This document shows, piece by piece, positions 1 through 8,217 of a DNA stretch of 27,109 bases. Numbering within the stretch: position 1 is the stretch's first letter; each line of letters begins with the position of its first letter. The DNA lies in assembly GCA_041749015.1 (NCBI GenBank), contig JBGTCD010000004.1:1-27109 (forward strand). Direction: 5' to 3'. A model generated the notes under the pieces. The model saw nothing but the letters and a program-made list of their open reading frames with translations, had not been told where the DNA came from and searched no databases. Source of the DNA: JBGTCD01 sp041749015 (GTDB lineage: Bacteria > Bacteroidota > Bacteroidia > Cytophagales > Cyclobacteriaceae). Made by a program: the position numbers and the translations under genes.

Positions 1-1203
1 GGTTGTAATATCAGCGCACAAAATAAAATAGACAATAAAGCCTTGGCCATTAGGGAGGCGCTAGTTGGAGGCCATACATATACCAAAACAATCCTGCTGG
101 ATAATGAAGGCAAGGCCAGGGGTGATTATAATATGTTTTCAGGTCGTTGGGAAGCATATGAGTCTGCTTGGCATACCGCCCAATTGGTTTATGGTTTGGT
201 GGATGCCAATAAAGTTTTAAATCAGGAAGAGATTTTAAAAACTGCCCGAAAGGCAGGTGATTGGTGGATAAGTCTAGAAATGAAGACCCCACCGGAATTC
301 GAGGGTATGTTATATGCAATTCATGGGGGCCCTATAGGTGAGTTAATCAATTTCACTACCATCACCGATGGCACAAATGGGATATTTGAGCTTTACAGGG
401 CTACTGACGAAAAGAAATATGCAGAAACTGCCAAGCGTGCTGGAGACTGGATGCTGAAGCATATGTATATTCCAGATGAAGCCTTATTTTATAATATTCT
501 TGACCCTATAACTGGGGAGATTTGGAAAGACAAAAGCCCACATCACGATACAAAAACCCCCATCATTACGCAAGTGGCCCGCCCTAATAATGAAGGTTAC
601 CTTTATTATGACCTTTTTCTCTATTCAGGTGAGAATAAATATAAAGAGGTTTTTATTAATCTCTGCGATGGTTTGGTGAAGCGGCAGGGCCCGGAAGGGC
701 TTTGGATGGATTTTGAACCCAATGACAAGTATAACAGGTCAGGCAAAGTACATCCTAGATTTAATACCTGGTATGCGGAGTCTTTGTTGAAAGGCTATGA
801 ACTCACAGGAAATAATGATTACCTCGAGGCCGCTATTAAAACAGCCCGTTTCCTTACCAAAATGCAGCAAAAAGAAGGTACCATCTATTATTATAATTAC
901 CTGGATGGGTTTTTTAGGGAGGGGTCAGTTTGCGGTTCAGCCGTTTCATTTGCGGGAATATTATGGCTTGAACTTCAAAAACTGGGATATAACGAATTTG
1001 ATGAATCAATTGAAAAGTCACTTAATTGGGTCTTGGCCAACAGATTTCCGGCAGATCATCCTGACCCTAATTTAGCAGGAGGATTTATCGAAACAAGAAG
1101 CAAGAGGGAACAGGAACAGCATATCATTCATGTTAGGGATATTGCTACAGCATTTGGTATGCGGTTTTTATCTAAATATTATCAGTTTTACTATGGAATT
1201 TAA
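1..1203 (+). CDS. Predicted (alpha/alpha)6-barrel carbohydrate-active protein, 5' truncated
   Basis: The reading frame is open to the first base of the window, so the start lies upstream and about 400 residues are visible. The first residues (GCNISAQNK) look like the end of a signal peptide or lipobox, which suggests export. The body has regularly spaced aromatic and alanine-rich helices (for example WEAYESAWHTAQLVYGL, AGDWWISLE, AGDWMLKHMY, YAESLLKGYEL), typical of six-hairpin glycosidases and related lyases or epimerases. I could not assign a CAZy family: the visible motifs do not match GH88/GH105 convincingly. Its 3' end overlaps the GH28 gene by 11 bases, so the two are probably co-transcribed and work on the same polysaccharide, most likely pectin. 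The internal TTG at 43 is not taken as the start because coding continues upstream. The fold is inferred from sequence pattern only; the substrate is unknown. Confidence 0.65.
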   Translation, partial: GCNISAQNKIDNKALAIREALVGGHTYTKTILLDNEGKARGDYNMFSGRWEAYESAWHTAQLVYGLVDANKVLNQEEILKTARKAGDWWISLEMKTPPEFEGMLYAIHGGPIGELINFTTITDGTNGIFELYRATDEKKYAETAKRAGDWMLKHMYIPDEALFYNILDPITGEIWKDKSPHHDTKTPIITQVARPNNEGYLYYDLFLYSGENKYKEVFINLCDGLVKRQGPEGLWMDFEPNDKYNRSGKVHPRFNTWYAESLLKGYELTGNNDYLEAAIKTARFLTKMQQKEGTIYYYNYLDGFFREGSVCGSAVSFAGILWLELQKLGYNEFDESIEKSLNWVLANRFPADHPDPNLAGGFIETRSKREQEQHIIHVRDIATAFGMRFLSKYYQFYYGI

Positions 1204-2500
1204 ACAAGTATTTGGGGTACTAATTTGCATCGGAATTTTCTTTTCAAGTGTTTGTGGTAAAGCCCAAAATGCGGAAAATAACAGTCCTATTTTTAGTATA
1301 ACTGAATTTGGGGTAATTTCTGACCAGAAAAAGGTACAAACAACTGAAATTCAAAATGCAATCGATAAGATTCACGAAAGTGGCGGGGGCCTAATACAGT
1401 TTACCCCGGGCACCTACATATCCGGTACAATCGTTTTAAAGCAAGGAGTATCGATTAATCTTATGTCAGGAGCTTTATTACAAGGCAGTTCGAATATCAA
1501 AGATTACATGTCGGTAGGAGAAAAAGGCAAAATTGTTTTCATTTATGGAAAAAATCTTAGCCATTGGTCCATTTCTGGTCAAGGGAAAATCGATGGCAAT
1601 GGAAGGGAATTCTGGAAAAAAAATTATGAACCAAAGGAAAGACCAGAGCCTTGGATATTTTTTGAAGGTTGCCAAGATTTAAATTTTACGGATATCAATT
1701 TTGAAAACTCTCCTAGTCATACATTAAGAATTGAAACTTCAGATCAGGTTAGGATTTCAGGCATTAGTATAATCAATCCATTTGAAGGCCCAAATACCGA
1801 TGGTATCGATATTGTGGATTCGAGAAATGTGTTTATTTCAAATGCTTACATCAGCACAGGAGATGATGCAATTTGCCTTAAAAGTCAAAAGGCCATAGTA
1901 GAAAATGTGGTGGTTACCAATTGCATTCTTGAAAGTGATGATTCTGCAATTAAACTGGGGACTGGGTCAAAGGTTAATATACGATTTTGTGTCTTTTCCA
2001 ATAATATTATTCGAAATTCCAGATATGGTATCGCCATTTTTATGCTTGATGGGGGTATTTTTGAAAATAACAGATTTTCTGACATGATAATCGAGACCAA
2101 CTCTAGGCATGCTTACGAGTATCCGATTTATATTGATCTTGACAAAAGAACACCCCAATCTTCATATGGCATTATTAGAAGCAATGTTTTCAATAATCTT
2201 ACTCTTATTTCCGGGGGAAAAGTACTTGCATCAGGAAATAATAAAGCGCATATCACTTCCCTTGATTTTCATAATATTAATTTCATTTTGAAGGATGAAT
2301 CAGATTTCACAAAAGCTAATAAACCTCGGGGTAATAAAAATTATCCTTCTCTTCCGGAAAGCGTTGATCTTTCGAGAAAAAAAGCGCATATGATTATTGG
2401 CTATACAGACCGACTGGGCCTATCAGAAATAAGCTTTGATATTGGGTCCTCTTCTTTAAGGGAACCTATCTATTTGGAAAGAGTAAAGGAGGAAAATTAA
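1193..2500 (+). CDS. Secreted GH28 family polygalacturonase-like glycoside hydrolase
   Basis: A 435-residue GH28 right-handed beta-helix enzyme that would hydrolyse alpha-linked galacturonic acid or rhamnogalacturonan chains in the periplasm or at the cell surface. The ATG at 1193 is chosen over an upstream in-frame ATG at 1130, because it starts directly with a signal peptide (hydrophobic core FGVLICIGIFF, likely cleavage after GKA-Q) and leaves only an 11-base overlap with the upstream gene. The GH28 N-terminal pattern ITEFGV..D is followed by NTDGID (about residues 201-206) and TGDDAI (222-227), which supply the three catalytic aspartates of the family (203, 224, 225). The canonical G-H-G segment is not evident; the matching region reads SAIKLGTGSK followed by GIAIFMLDGG, a pattern of some bacterial GH28 subgroups. 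It is probably exo-acting or rhamnogalacturonan-directed rather than a classical endo-polygalacturonase, but specificity cannot be read from sequence. Confidence 0.88.
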   Translation: MEFKQVFGVLICIGIFFSSVCGKAQNAENNSPIFSITEFGVISDQKKVQTTEIQNAIDKIHESGGGLIQFTPGTYISGTIVLKQGVSINLMSGALLQGSSNIKDYMSVGEKGKIVFIYGKNLSHWSISGQGKIDGNGREFWKKNYEPKERPEPWIFFEGCQDLNFTDINFENSPSHTLRIETSDQVRISGISIINPFEGPNTDGIDIVDSRNVFISNAYISTGDDAICLKSQKAIVENVVVTNCILESDDSAIKLGTGSKVNIRFCVFSNNIIRNSRYGIAIFMLDGGIFENNRFSDMIIETNSRHAYEYPIYIDLDKRTPQSSYGIIRSNVFNNLTLISGGKVLASGNNKAHITSLDFHNINFILKDESDFTKANKPRGNKNYPSLPESVDLSRKKAHMIIGYTDRLGLSEISFDIGSSSLREPIYLERVKEEN

Positions 2501-2541
2501 TAAAGAATTTACACCTTAGATTCAATCCACTGACCTTTCAG

Positions 2542-2766
2542 TTAATACCTTGAAGTAAACCCTACAATACGCCAATCTGGTAATAATTCTAAAGGGATAA
2601 AGGCCGCTTTGTTAACTTCCGAAACTCTAAGGTCATTTAAAGGAAGTAAAGCCACATTTTTATGGTTTATGGATTCAAATAAAATTTGGGATCGTTCCCG
2701 GGAACGATCCCATAAAAAAATATCTGAAAAAACAAAATTTTTCTTCGGTTTTTTGGAAAAAAAAAA
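2542..2766 (-). pseudogene. Unassigned minus-strand open frame, possible gene remnant
   Basis: On the minus strand a frame runs open for 74 codons from just after a stop at 2767-2769 to a TAA at 2542-2544. There is no ATG in frame; the only alternative start I noted is a GTG in the middle. The second half translates to protein-like sequence with mixed hydrophobic and charged residues (for example NHKNVALLPLNDLRVSEV, then PLELLPDWRIVGFTSRY). This could be the decayed 3' end of a lost gene, a small gene with an unusual start, or chance. The operator palindrome 2688-2711 lies within this frame, which argues that the region is now regulatory. I do not recognise the family. Confidence 0.25.
2688..2711. 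promoter_or_regulatory. Perfect 24-bp palindrome, probable double LacI-family operator
   Basis: The site is GGGATCGTTCCC directly followed by its reverse complement GGGAACGATCCC, so the 24 bases form a perfect palindrome. Each 12-mer is itself a near-palindrome centred on CG, the usual centre of LacI-family operators. The same 12-mer occurs twice beside the lacI gene at 10748-10771, which ties both places to one regulator. It lies 101 bases upstream of the sigma-factor ATG, so it probably controls the sigma/receptor operon. Binding is inferred from shared sequence and position. Confidence 0.75.
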
Positions 2767-2812
2767 TTACAATGGAGTCTGAAACGCAAACGATTTCGTA
2801 AATTTTTTTAAA

Positions 2813-3427
2813 ATGGCCAAAATCGAAGATAATTTAATGGGTGGAGTTGAGGTTGTTGATGTGCGGCACTCTGGTGCCCATCATAAGGTCAAAGAGGGTA
2901 AATTAGGCACCTCCCTTGATGGTAATTTTCAATTAATAGAAATATTCAATAAGTTTTACGGAATGTATGTTGGTATTGCTTACAGCTACACCAATTCATG
3001 GGAAGAAGCCGAAGATATAGTAGGGGATGTATTTTGTAAATTTCTTTCCACTGAAGACCCCATTCAAATACATCATTCTTTCAAAGGATATTTGGCGCAA
3101 TCAGTCAAGAATAGGTGTATTGATTTAAAAAGAAAAGAGAAATATTTATTTTCCGGATTGGATGCCAGTTCAAATAAAATGGCATCATTATATTCTGACC
3201 CACTGGAATTTGCAGTTTCCACCCAATTGATCACTCAAATAAAAACCAGTCTGAAAAAACTTCCAAAAGACAGGCGTAAAGTTTTTTTCCTAAGCAGGTT
3301 TAAAGGCCTTAAAAATAAGGAAATAGCAAATCATTTAGATATATCAATCAAGACAGTTGAGACGCAGATAAGTCGTGCACTTCGCACTTTAAGAGTGGAA
3401 TTGGATGAGTACTTAAGCTGTGCCTGA
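2813..3427 (+). CDS. ECF-type RNA polymerase sigma factor
   Basis: A 204-residue sigma-70 family protein of the extracytoplasmic-function type. Region 2 covers about residues 40-110, with the typical segment YTNSWEEAEDIVGDVFCKFL. Region 4 covers about 135-195, with LPKDRRKVFFLSRFKGL, KEIANHLDISIKTVE and ISRALRTLR forming the helix-turn-helix that reads the -35 element. In this phylum such factors usually come with a FecR anti-sigma gene and a receptor carrying a signalling (STN) domain; neither is next to it here. About 38 N-terminal residues precede the conserved part, longer than usual; a later start (for example Met9) is possible. The lipoprotein follows after 29 bases, so it probably heads that operon. 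The palindrome upstream suggests its synthesis is controlled by the LacI-type regulator rather than by an anti-sigma factor. Confidence 0.9.
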   Translation: MAKIEDNLMGGVEVVDVRHSGAHHKVKEGKLGTSLDGNFQLIEIFNKFYGMYVGIAYSYTNSWEEAEDIVGDVFCKFLSTEDPIQIHHSFKGYLAQSVKNRCIDLKRKEKYLFSGLDASSNKMASLYSDPLEFAVSTQLITQIKTSLKKLPKDRRKVFFLSRFKGLKNKEIANHLDISIKTVETQISRALRTLRVELDEYLSCA

Positions 3428-3456
3428 ATCTATGTATAACCAAACCCTAAATAATT

Positions 3457-5301
3457 ATGAAGAATCTGAAATTTTTTTTTAATGTAAATGCCCTCATGGC
3501 ATTGTTATTCCTGCTTTCGATAGGGATTATGTCTTGTGGGGACGATGATGACCTGACTATTCTTGACGGCCCTTCGATAGAATTAAGCCCAGCCCAAATA
3601 AGCTTAAAGCCTGGCCAGGATGGCTCCGTGACGGTAAGTGGAACAGCTACAGCTGGAGTGAAAAGCCTAACCCAGGATGGTGCTGCCCTTTCCGTGAGTC
3701 AGGGAGCTAATAATTTTGAGGTAAGTGCTACAATAGCGGTGGGCCAGGAAGAAAGCACCGGGGTCAAAAATATAGTATTTGAAGTAACTGACATTCAGGG
3801 CTTAACTGCCGAAGTGACCCTTGCAGTAAACGTGGTTAATTTTATCATTCCAACACTTTCTTTTCTAGAAGGAACAGGCACCGAAGCAGATGTATTTGTT
3901 GATGATGATTATGTATTGAGAGTTGTATTTGATTTTGATTCTGATGCTGAGAATCTTCATTTAATTGTCAACCAAACAGTATTTGAGCAAGATGAAACCG
4001 AAATTTCTTCCGAAGATTTAGATCCTGTGGATTTGACAGATGCTGATAGTCCTTATTTGTTTCAATATAAAATCCCAGAAGGTACGGAGAGCCAACTCAT
4101 CTCATTGGGCTTTAGCCTTGAGGATGGCTTGGGTAATACCAGTGAAGAACCAATTATATTTACGTTTAACGTTTATCCTGACCAGCCATTTACCCTTACT
4201 GAAGGTACTTTTGGTGGCGGTACTACCACTGGGATGATCATCACTGGCTCTTTACGGGGACAAGGTAATGAAGTCACCCTCGATGCTTCCACCAAGTATC
4301 TTCTTGATGGGGAAATTTTAGTGGCTGACGGTGCCAAGTTGATCATTCCAGCAGGCACCCACCTGTATGGTAAACTGTTGACCGATCCTGACTATTCCGG
4401 GCTTGAGATTCGTGATGGTGGTAAAATTGAAATCAATGGAACAGCCGAAAATCCCGTTTATATGACAGCAGAAAGCGAGCTTACAGGAGATCCCCAGTTA
4501 GGTGACTGGCAAGGATTTAGGATCCGGGGCGAGGGTTTGGGTACTAATTCCGGTATTGTAAGGTATTTGATAGTGGCTTATGGCGCTACCAGAGAAGGTG
4601 GCAATAACTGGGCCGTAAGATTTGATGATTTGGGAAGTGAAACAATAGTGGAATACTTGCAAATCTATAAATCCAATGACATTGGTATCAGGGTAAGAGG
4701 GGGTGATGTGAACCTTAAATATCTATTTGTCTATAAAGCTCAAAGCTCAGATGCTGGTATTAGAATGGATAATGAATGGGTTGGATTTGGGCAATTCTGG
4801 TTCTTATATGCCGAAGATGGCAATGCTGCCGATCATATTACCATCAGAGGTCAGGCTGATCCTATTATTTCTAATTGGACTGTAATCGGGTCAGGCGAAA
4901 CAGGCCGGGGTATGCGTCAAAGAGATGCAGGTACTATGGGTAGGATTTTTAATTGCATAGTAGCAGAAACCAGTAATTCTTACAGAGTAGAAGAAGCCCC
5001 AGGGGAGCCCGTGGATTTCACCAATAATCCCGTAGTAGCCCATAGCTATGGCTTTAAAACAGGAAATACTGGGTGGCATAGTACAACTTCACCATTTCTT
5101 GATGAGCCTACTTTAAATAATGGACATTCAAATGGGGTGCTTTTTGGAATTGACAGAACCTCCTATCTTCCTTCCGAGGCTACGCCTGCGCCTTATGACG
5201 TAAAAACCAATGAAAATAGTTGGTTTGATACAGTTGATTTCATAGGGGCATTCAAAGATGCTGACAGTGATTGGACCAGTGATTGGACCAAGTTTGACTA
5301 A
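3457..5301 (+). CDS. Surface/periplasmic lipoprotein with Ig-like and beta-helix regions
   Basis: A 614-residue lipoprotein. The N-terminus has a hydrophobic signal and lipobox ending in IMSC (Cys27), followed by GDDDD, an acidic patch often seen on exported Bacteroidota lipoproteins. Residues about 38-128 look like an Ig/BACON-type beta domain and about 130-245 like a second beta-rich domain. From about 280 on the protein shows right-handed parallel beta-helix pattern (GAKLIIPAGTHLYGKL, GGKIEINGTAENPVYMTAE, GDWQGFRIRG and similar turns). The C-terminus carries a short repeat, SDWTSDWT, encoded by a 12-base tandem duplication. It lies between the sigma factor and the TonB receptor, the place where a SusD-like glycan-binding lipoprotein might be expected, but it has no SusD features. 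A role as surface binder of pectic oligosaccharides is inferred from position and fold; no catalytic residues are recognised. Confidence 0.8.
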   Translation: MKNLKFFFNVNALMALLFLLSIGIMSCGDDDDLTILDGPSIELSPAQISLKPGQDGSVTVSGTATAGVKSLTQDGAALSVSQGANNFEVSATIAVGQEESTGVKNIVFEVTDIQGLTAEVTLAVNVVNFIIPTLSFLEGTGTEADVFVDDDYVLRVVFDFDSDAENLHLIVNQTVFEQDETEISSEDLDPVDLTDADSPYLFQYKIPEGTESQLISLGFSLEDGLGNTSEEPIIFTFNVYPDQPFTLTEGTFGGGTTTGMIITGSLRGQGNEVTLDASTKYLLDGEILVADGAKLIIPAGTHLYGKLLTDPDYSGLEIRDGGKIEINGTAENPVYMTAESELTGDPQLGDWQGFRIRGEGLGTNSGIVRYLIVAYGATREGGNNWAVRFDDLGSETIVEYLQIYKSNDIGIRVRGGDVNLKYLFVYKAQSSDAGIRMDNEWVGFGQFWFLYAEDGNAADHITIRGQADPIISNWTVIGSGETGRGMRQRDAGTMGRIFNCIVAETSNSYRVEEAPGEPVDFTNNPVVAHSYGFKTGNTGWHSTTSPFLDEPTLNNGHSNGVLFGIDRTSYLPSEATPAPYDVKTNENSWFDTVDFIGAFKDADSDWTSDWTKFD

Positions 5302-5314
5302 GTATTTCTTTATT

Positions 5315-5357
5315 CCTTAGAAGCTGGAATTTATATCCGGCTTCTAAGGATTTTTTT
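5315..5357 (+). terminator. Intrinsic terminator inside the capture locus
   Basis: A 10-bp perfect stem (CCTTAGAAGC at 5315-5324 with GCTTCTAAGG at 5340-5349), extended by further G-C and G-T pairs, is followed by A and seven T residues (5351-5357). It lies 14 bases after the lipoprotein stop and 26 bases before the receptor ATG. It could limit read-through into the receptor gene, or the receptor may have its own promoter. Confidence 0.85.
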
Positions 5358-5383
5358 ATCTTCAAAATCCAATAGATAATTTT

Positions 5384-8206
5384 ATGCTACGCAATATCCT
5401 AGGGTTGATCGTGGGGGTATTTATGTGTGGGATGCCAGCTTTACTCAAAGCGCAATCTGCAGGAACAGTAAGTGGGGTGGTCAGGGATGCTTCTACCAAA
5501 GAAACTTTACCATTTGCAACAGTGGTAATTCAGGAAAATCAAAAAGGTACTACCACTGATCATAACGGACGTTATTTGTTAACTTTCCCCCGACAAGGGA
5601 AATATACCCTTGTAATTTCTTATATGGGTTATGACCCTGCCACAAAGGAGGTAGAGGTGCTTAGCAAAGGGAATGTATCCCTTAATGTTTCTTTAGTTTC
5701 ATCTGACCATATTCTTCAGGAGATTGAAATCACAGCCCAGGCCCAGGGTCAGGCTGCTGCTATAAATCAACAAATCAATTCCAATACGATCGTGAATGTA
5801 GTATCCCGGGATAAAATACAGGACCTTCCAGACCAAAATGCAGCAGAGGCTGTAGGACGATTGCCCGGAGTGGCTGTGCAACGCAGTGGTGGCGAAGCAA
5901 CCAAAGTCGCAGTGAGGGGCCTGTCACCAAGATTTAATTCTATAACTGTTAATGGAGAAAGACTTCCCGGGGCTAGTGATAATGATAGGTCGGTTGATCT
6001 TAGTCTGATATCCCCAGACCAGCTTCAGGGCATTGAGGTATTTAAAGCACTGACCCCTGATCGTGATGCAGATGCGGTAGGTGGATCCGTAAATTTTGTG
6101 ACCAGAAATGCAGAGAGTGGCTTCAGTGGTGACCTTAGGTTAGAAACAGGATATAATAGCCAGGTTGGGGAATTTGGTCAATATAGGGGTAATATTGGTT
6201 TAGACGACAGGTTTTTTGATGATAAACTCGGAATATTATGGACTGCCAACTTTCAAAGAGCCAATAGAAGTTCTCAGTTCTTTAACTCAGCCTGGGATGT
6301 GGGTAGTGAGGGGGTTAATGGAGGGGATTTGGAAACCATAATTGTAGATTTAAATCTTGGAGATATTTATGAAACAAGAGATCGTTATGGTTCAAGTTTT
6401 AACATCGATTATCGCTTCAATGATCGCCACGAAGTAATTTTGAATACAGGTATCAACTTTCTTGATAGGGATGAACTCAGAAGGAGGAGACGCTATAGAG
6501 TAGAGAATGCTTACCAAGAATATGATATCAGGCACAGGATTATCAATGAGACATTGCTATCAAATACCCTTAGAGGTACGCATCAGTTTGGAAATTTAAA
6601 TCTGTTTTGGAGAGGGTCATATATTTCATCCACGGCTTCCAACCCACAACATATAAGATCGAGATTCAGGGAAACAGGTGCATTTTTTGGTTCTTTTGAT
6701 CAAACTGATCTAAACTCCATTCCACCAGATGCCCGCAATAATTTTGGAGATGCATTTTTGTTGAGTTCTGAATTTGAGGATATCGATGCCAAAGAAACCA
6801 ATACTACTTTTCAGTTTGATCTTACCTATGATTTGCCATCAACCGGAAATTTTAATGGATATTTAAAAGCTGGGGGTAAAATCCGAGACAACAGAAAAGA
6901 AGTGGATGTGTCAGTACTGTCATCCCGACCTATAGGAGTAGGTACTGATGTAGATTCTGTGGCAAAGGCTACTGGAGAATTCCTGGTCGATGATAATGAC
7001 AGAATTCTAATGGCTAATTTTTTGGACCCTTTTGAGTTAGAATCTTTTTTGAATGGATCTTTTGTTTTTGAACCTTGGATAAGTAATCAGGCTTCACGAG
7101 ATTTTGCCTTTAGGTTTCGGGACTATTTTCTTGCTAATCCTGAATTTGATTTGCAGGATTATTTTGCCTCAGAAACTATTTATTCTACATATGCCATGAC
7201 CGAGCTTCATTTTAAGAGAAAGCTCATGATTATGGGTGGCGTTCGTTTGGAGCACACGGTTACTTCATACCAGGGTCGATCCGGAATCCCCAGGGTGCGG
7301 GATGGTTTTGAACCAAGCATAGATTTTCAGGATACAGTTGGTACCAATTCATATACTGAAATTTTACCTATGGTTCACTTAAGATATAAAGTCACGGATT
7401 GGTTTGATATTAGGGTGGCTGCAACCAAATCGCTTTCAAGGCCGATTTATACCAATCTTGTACCCTTTTTAAAAGTTGTGCCTTTTGATAATATAGTAGA
7501 AAGAGGAGATCCCAACCTCTTACATACCTCAGTTTGGAATTATGACCTCTTTCTTTCTTTTTACAATAAGTATGGATTATTCACTATCGGGGCATTTTAC
7601 AAAGAGCTCGAAAACATTGATTTTCTGAGACGTACTATTTCTACTGATCAAGCTACGCCTTCTTTTATCGAGACAAGACCCGAAAATGCTCCAGGAATAA
7701 GTACTGTACAAGGGGTAGAAGTTGACCTGCAAACCAATATGAATTTCATGCCTGGTGTGCTCAAAGGGATGTTGGTTTCATTAAATATGGCCTTTATCAG
7801 TTCAGAAACCTTCTACCCTACCTTCAATACTTTTAGAAATCCCGACCCACCCTTTGATCTTGTTGTAGAGGAAGGCACCAGGCCCGGGCCTGTGATTGGG
7901 CAACCGGATTTTGTTGCAAATGCCACTTTGGGCTATGAAAAAGGTGGTTTTAGCTGGAGGCTCTCGATGCAAACACAAAGGAGAATATTTTTGGCTGTGG
8001 GTTCAGCACCACCGGTTGATATATTTGGCGAACCATTTGTAAGATGGGATATGAGCGTTTCCCAAAAAGTAACAAAAAAATTGCGAGTTACGTGGAATTT
8101 TAATAATATCAGCAACATGCCTGAGATTGGAGCAGTGGGAAACAAGATTTCTGAAGAAAGGTTTTTTGGATGGACCACAGACCTGGGTTTAAGGTATAAA
8201 TTTTAA
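5384..8206 (+). CDS. TonB-dependent outer-membrane receptor, non-SusC type
   Basis: A 940-residue outer-membrane receptor that would import oligosaccharides using TonB energy. A signal peptide (likely cleavage after LLKA-Q) is followed by a carboxypeptidase-regulatory-like beta domain (about 27-110, TVSGVVRDASTKETLPFATV). The plug domain includes IQDLPDQNAAEAVGRLPGV and FKALTPDRDADAVGGSVNF, hallmarks of the TIGR01782-like (Xanthomonas/Caulobacter-type) carbohydrate receptors rather than of SusC. The 22-strand barrel follows and ends in an aromatic residue (LGLRYKF), as expected for Bam-assembled proteins. There is no STN signalling domain, so it is unlikely to signal to the sigma factor in the FecA manner. 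It follows the terminator at 5315-5357 and is 11 bases before the T9SS-sorted beta-helix gene. The substrate is inferred from context to be galacturonate-containing oligosaccharides. Confidence 0.93.
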   Translation: MLRNILGLIVGVFMCGMPALLKAQSAGTVSGVVRDASTKETLPFATVVIQENQKGTTTDHNGRYLLTFPRQGKYTLVISYMGYDPATKEVEVLSKGNVSLNVSLVSSDHILQEIEITAQAQGQAAAINQQINSNTIVNVVSRDKIQDLPDQNAAEAVGRLPGVAVQRSGGEATKVAVRGLSPRFNSITVNGERLPGASDNDRSVDLSLISPDQLQGIEVFKALTPDRDADAVGGSVNFVTRNAESGFSGDLRLETGYNSQVGEFGQYRGNIGLDDRFFDDKLGILWTANFQRANRSSQFFNSAWDVGSEGVNGGDLETIIVDLNLGDIYETRDRYGSSFNIDYRFNDRHEVILNTGINFLDRDELRRRRRYRVENAYQEYDIRHRIINETLLSNTLRGTHQFGNLNLFWRGSYISSTASNPQHIRSRFRETGAFFGSFDQTDLNSIPPDARNNFGDAFLLSSEFEDIDAKETNTTFQFDLTYDLPSTGNFNGYLKAGGKIRDNRKEVDVSVLSSRPIGVGTDVDSVAKATGEFLVDDNDRILMANFLDPFELESFLNGSFVFEPWISNQASRDFAFRFRDYFLANPEFDLQDYFASETIYSTYAMTELHFKRKLMIMGGVRLEHTVTSYQGRSGIPRVRDGFEPSIDFQDTVGTNSYTEILPMVHLRYKVTDWFDIRVAATKSLSRPIYTNLVPFLKVVPFDNIVERGDPNLLHTSVWNYDLFLSFYNKYGLFTIGAFYKELENIDFLRRTISTDQATPSFIETRPENAPGISTVQGVEVDLQTNMNFMPGVLKGMLVSLNMAFISSETFYPTFNTFRNPDPPFDLVVEEGTRPGPVIGQPDFVANATLGYEKGGFSWRLSMQTQRRIFLAVGSAPPVDIFGEPFVRWDMSVSQKVTKKLRVTWNFNNISNMPEIGAVGNKISEERFFGWTTDLGLRYKF

Positions 8207-8217
8207 ATAAAAATGTT

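Larger units (their letters stand above)
2501..2812. other. 312-bp intergenic region between GH28 and sigma-factor genes
   Basis: This gap holds a perfect 24-bp palindrome (2688-2711), a possible weaker operator-like site near 2787-2798, an A/T-rich tract (about 2712-2767) that would suit a promoter region, and a minus-strand open frame of 74 codons (2542-2766). All three plus-strand frames contain stops. I see no tRNA, no rRNA and no clear intrinsic terminator after the GH28 stop. No convincing Bacteroidota TTTG / TAnnTTTG promoter pair could be placed with proper spacing. Confidence 0.6.

Noticed and set aside
1130..1192. Upstream ATG for the GH28 gene
   Set aside because: It would add 21 residues in front of a good signal peptide and enlarge the overlap with the upstream gene; the ATG at 1193 fits better.
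2752..2775. Bacteroidota promoter (TTTG and TACAATGG) before the sigma gene
   Set aside because: The spacing is about 12 bases and the second box matches poorly, so no promoter is called.
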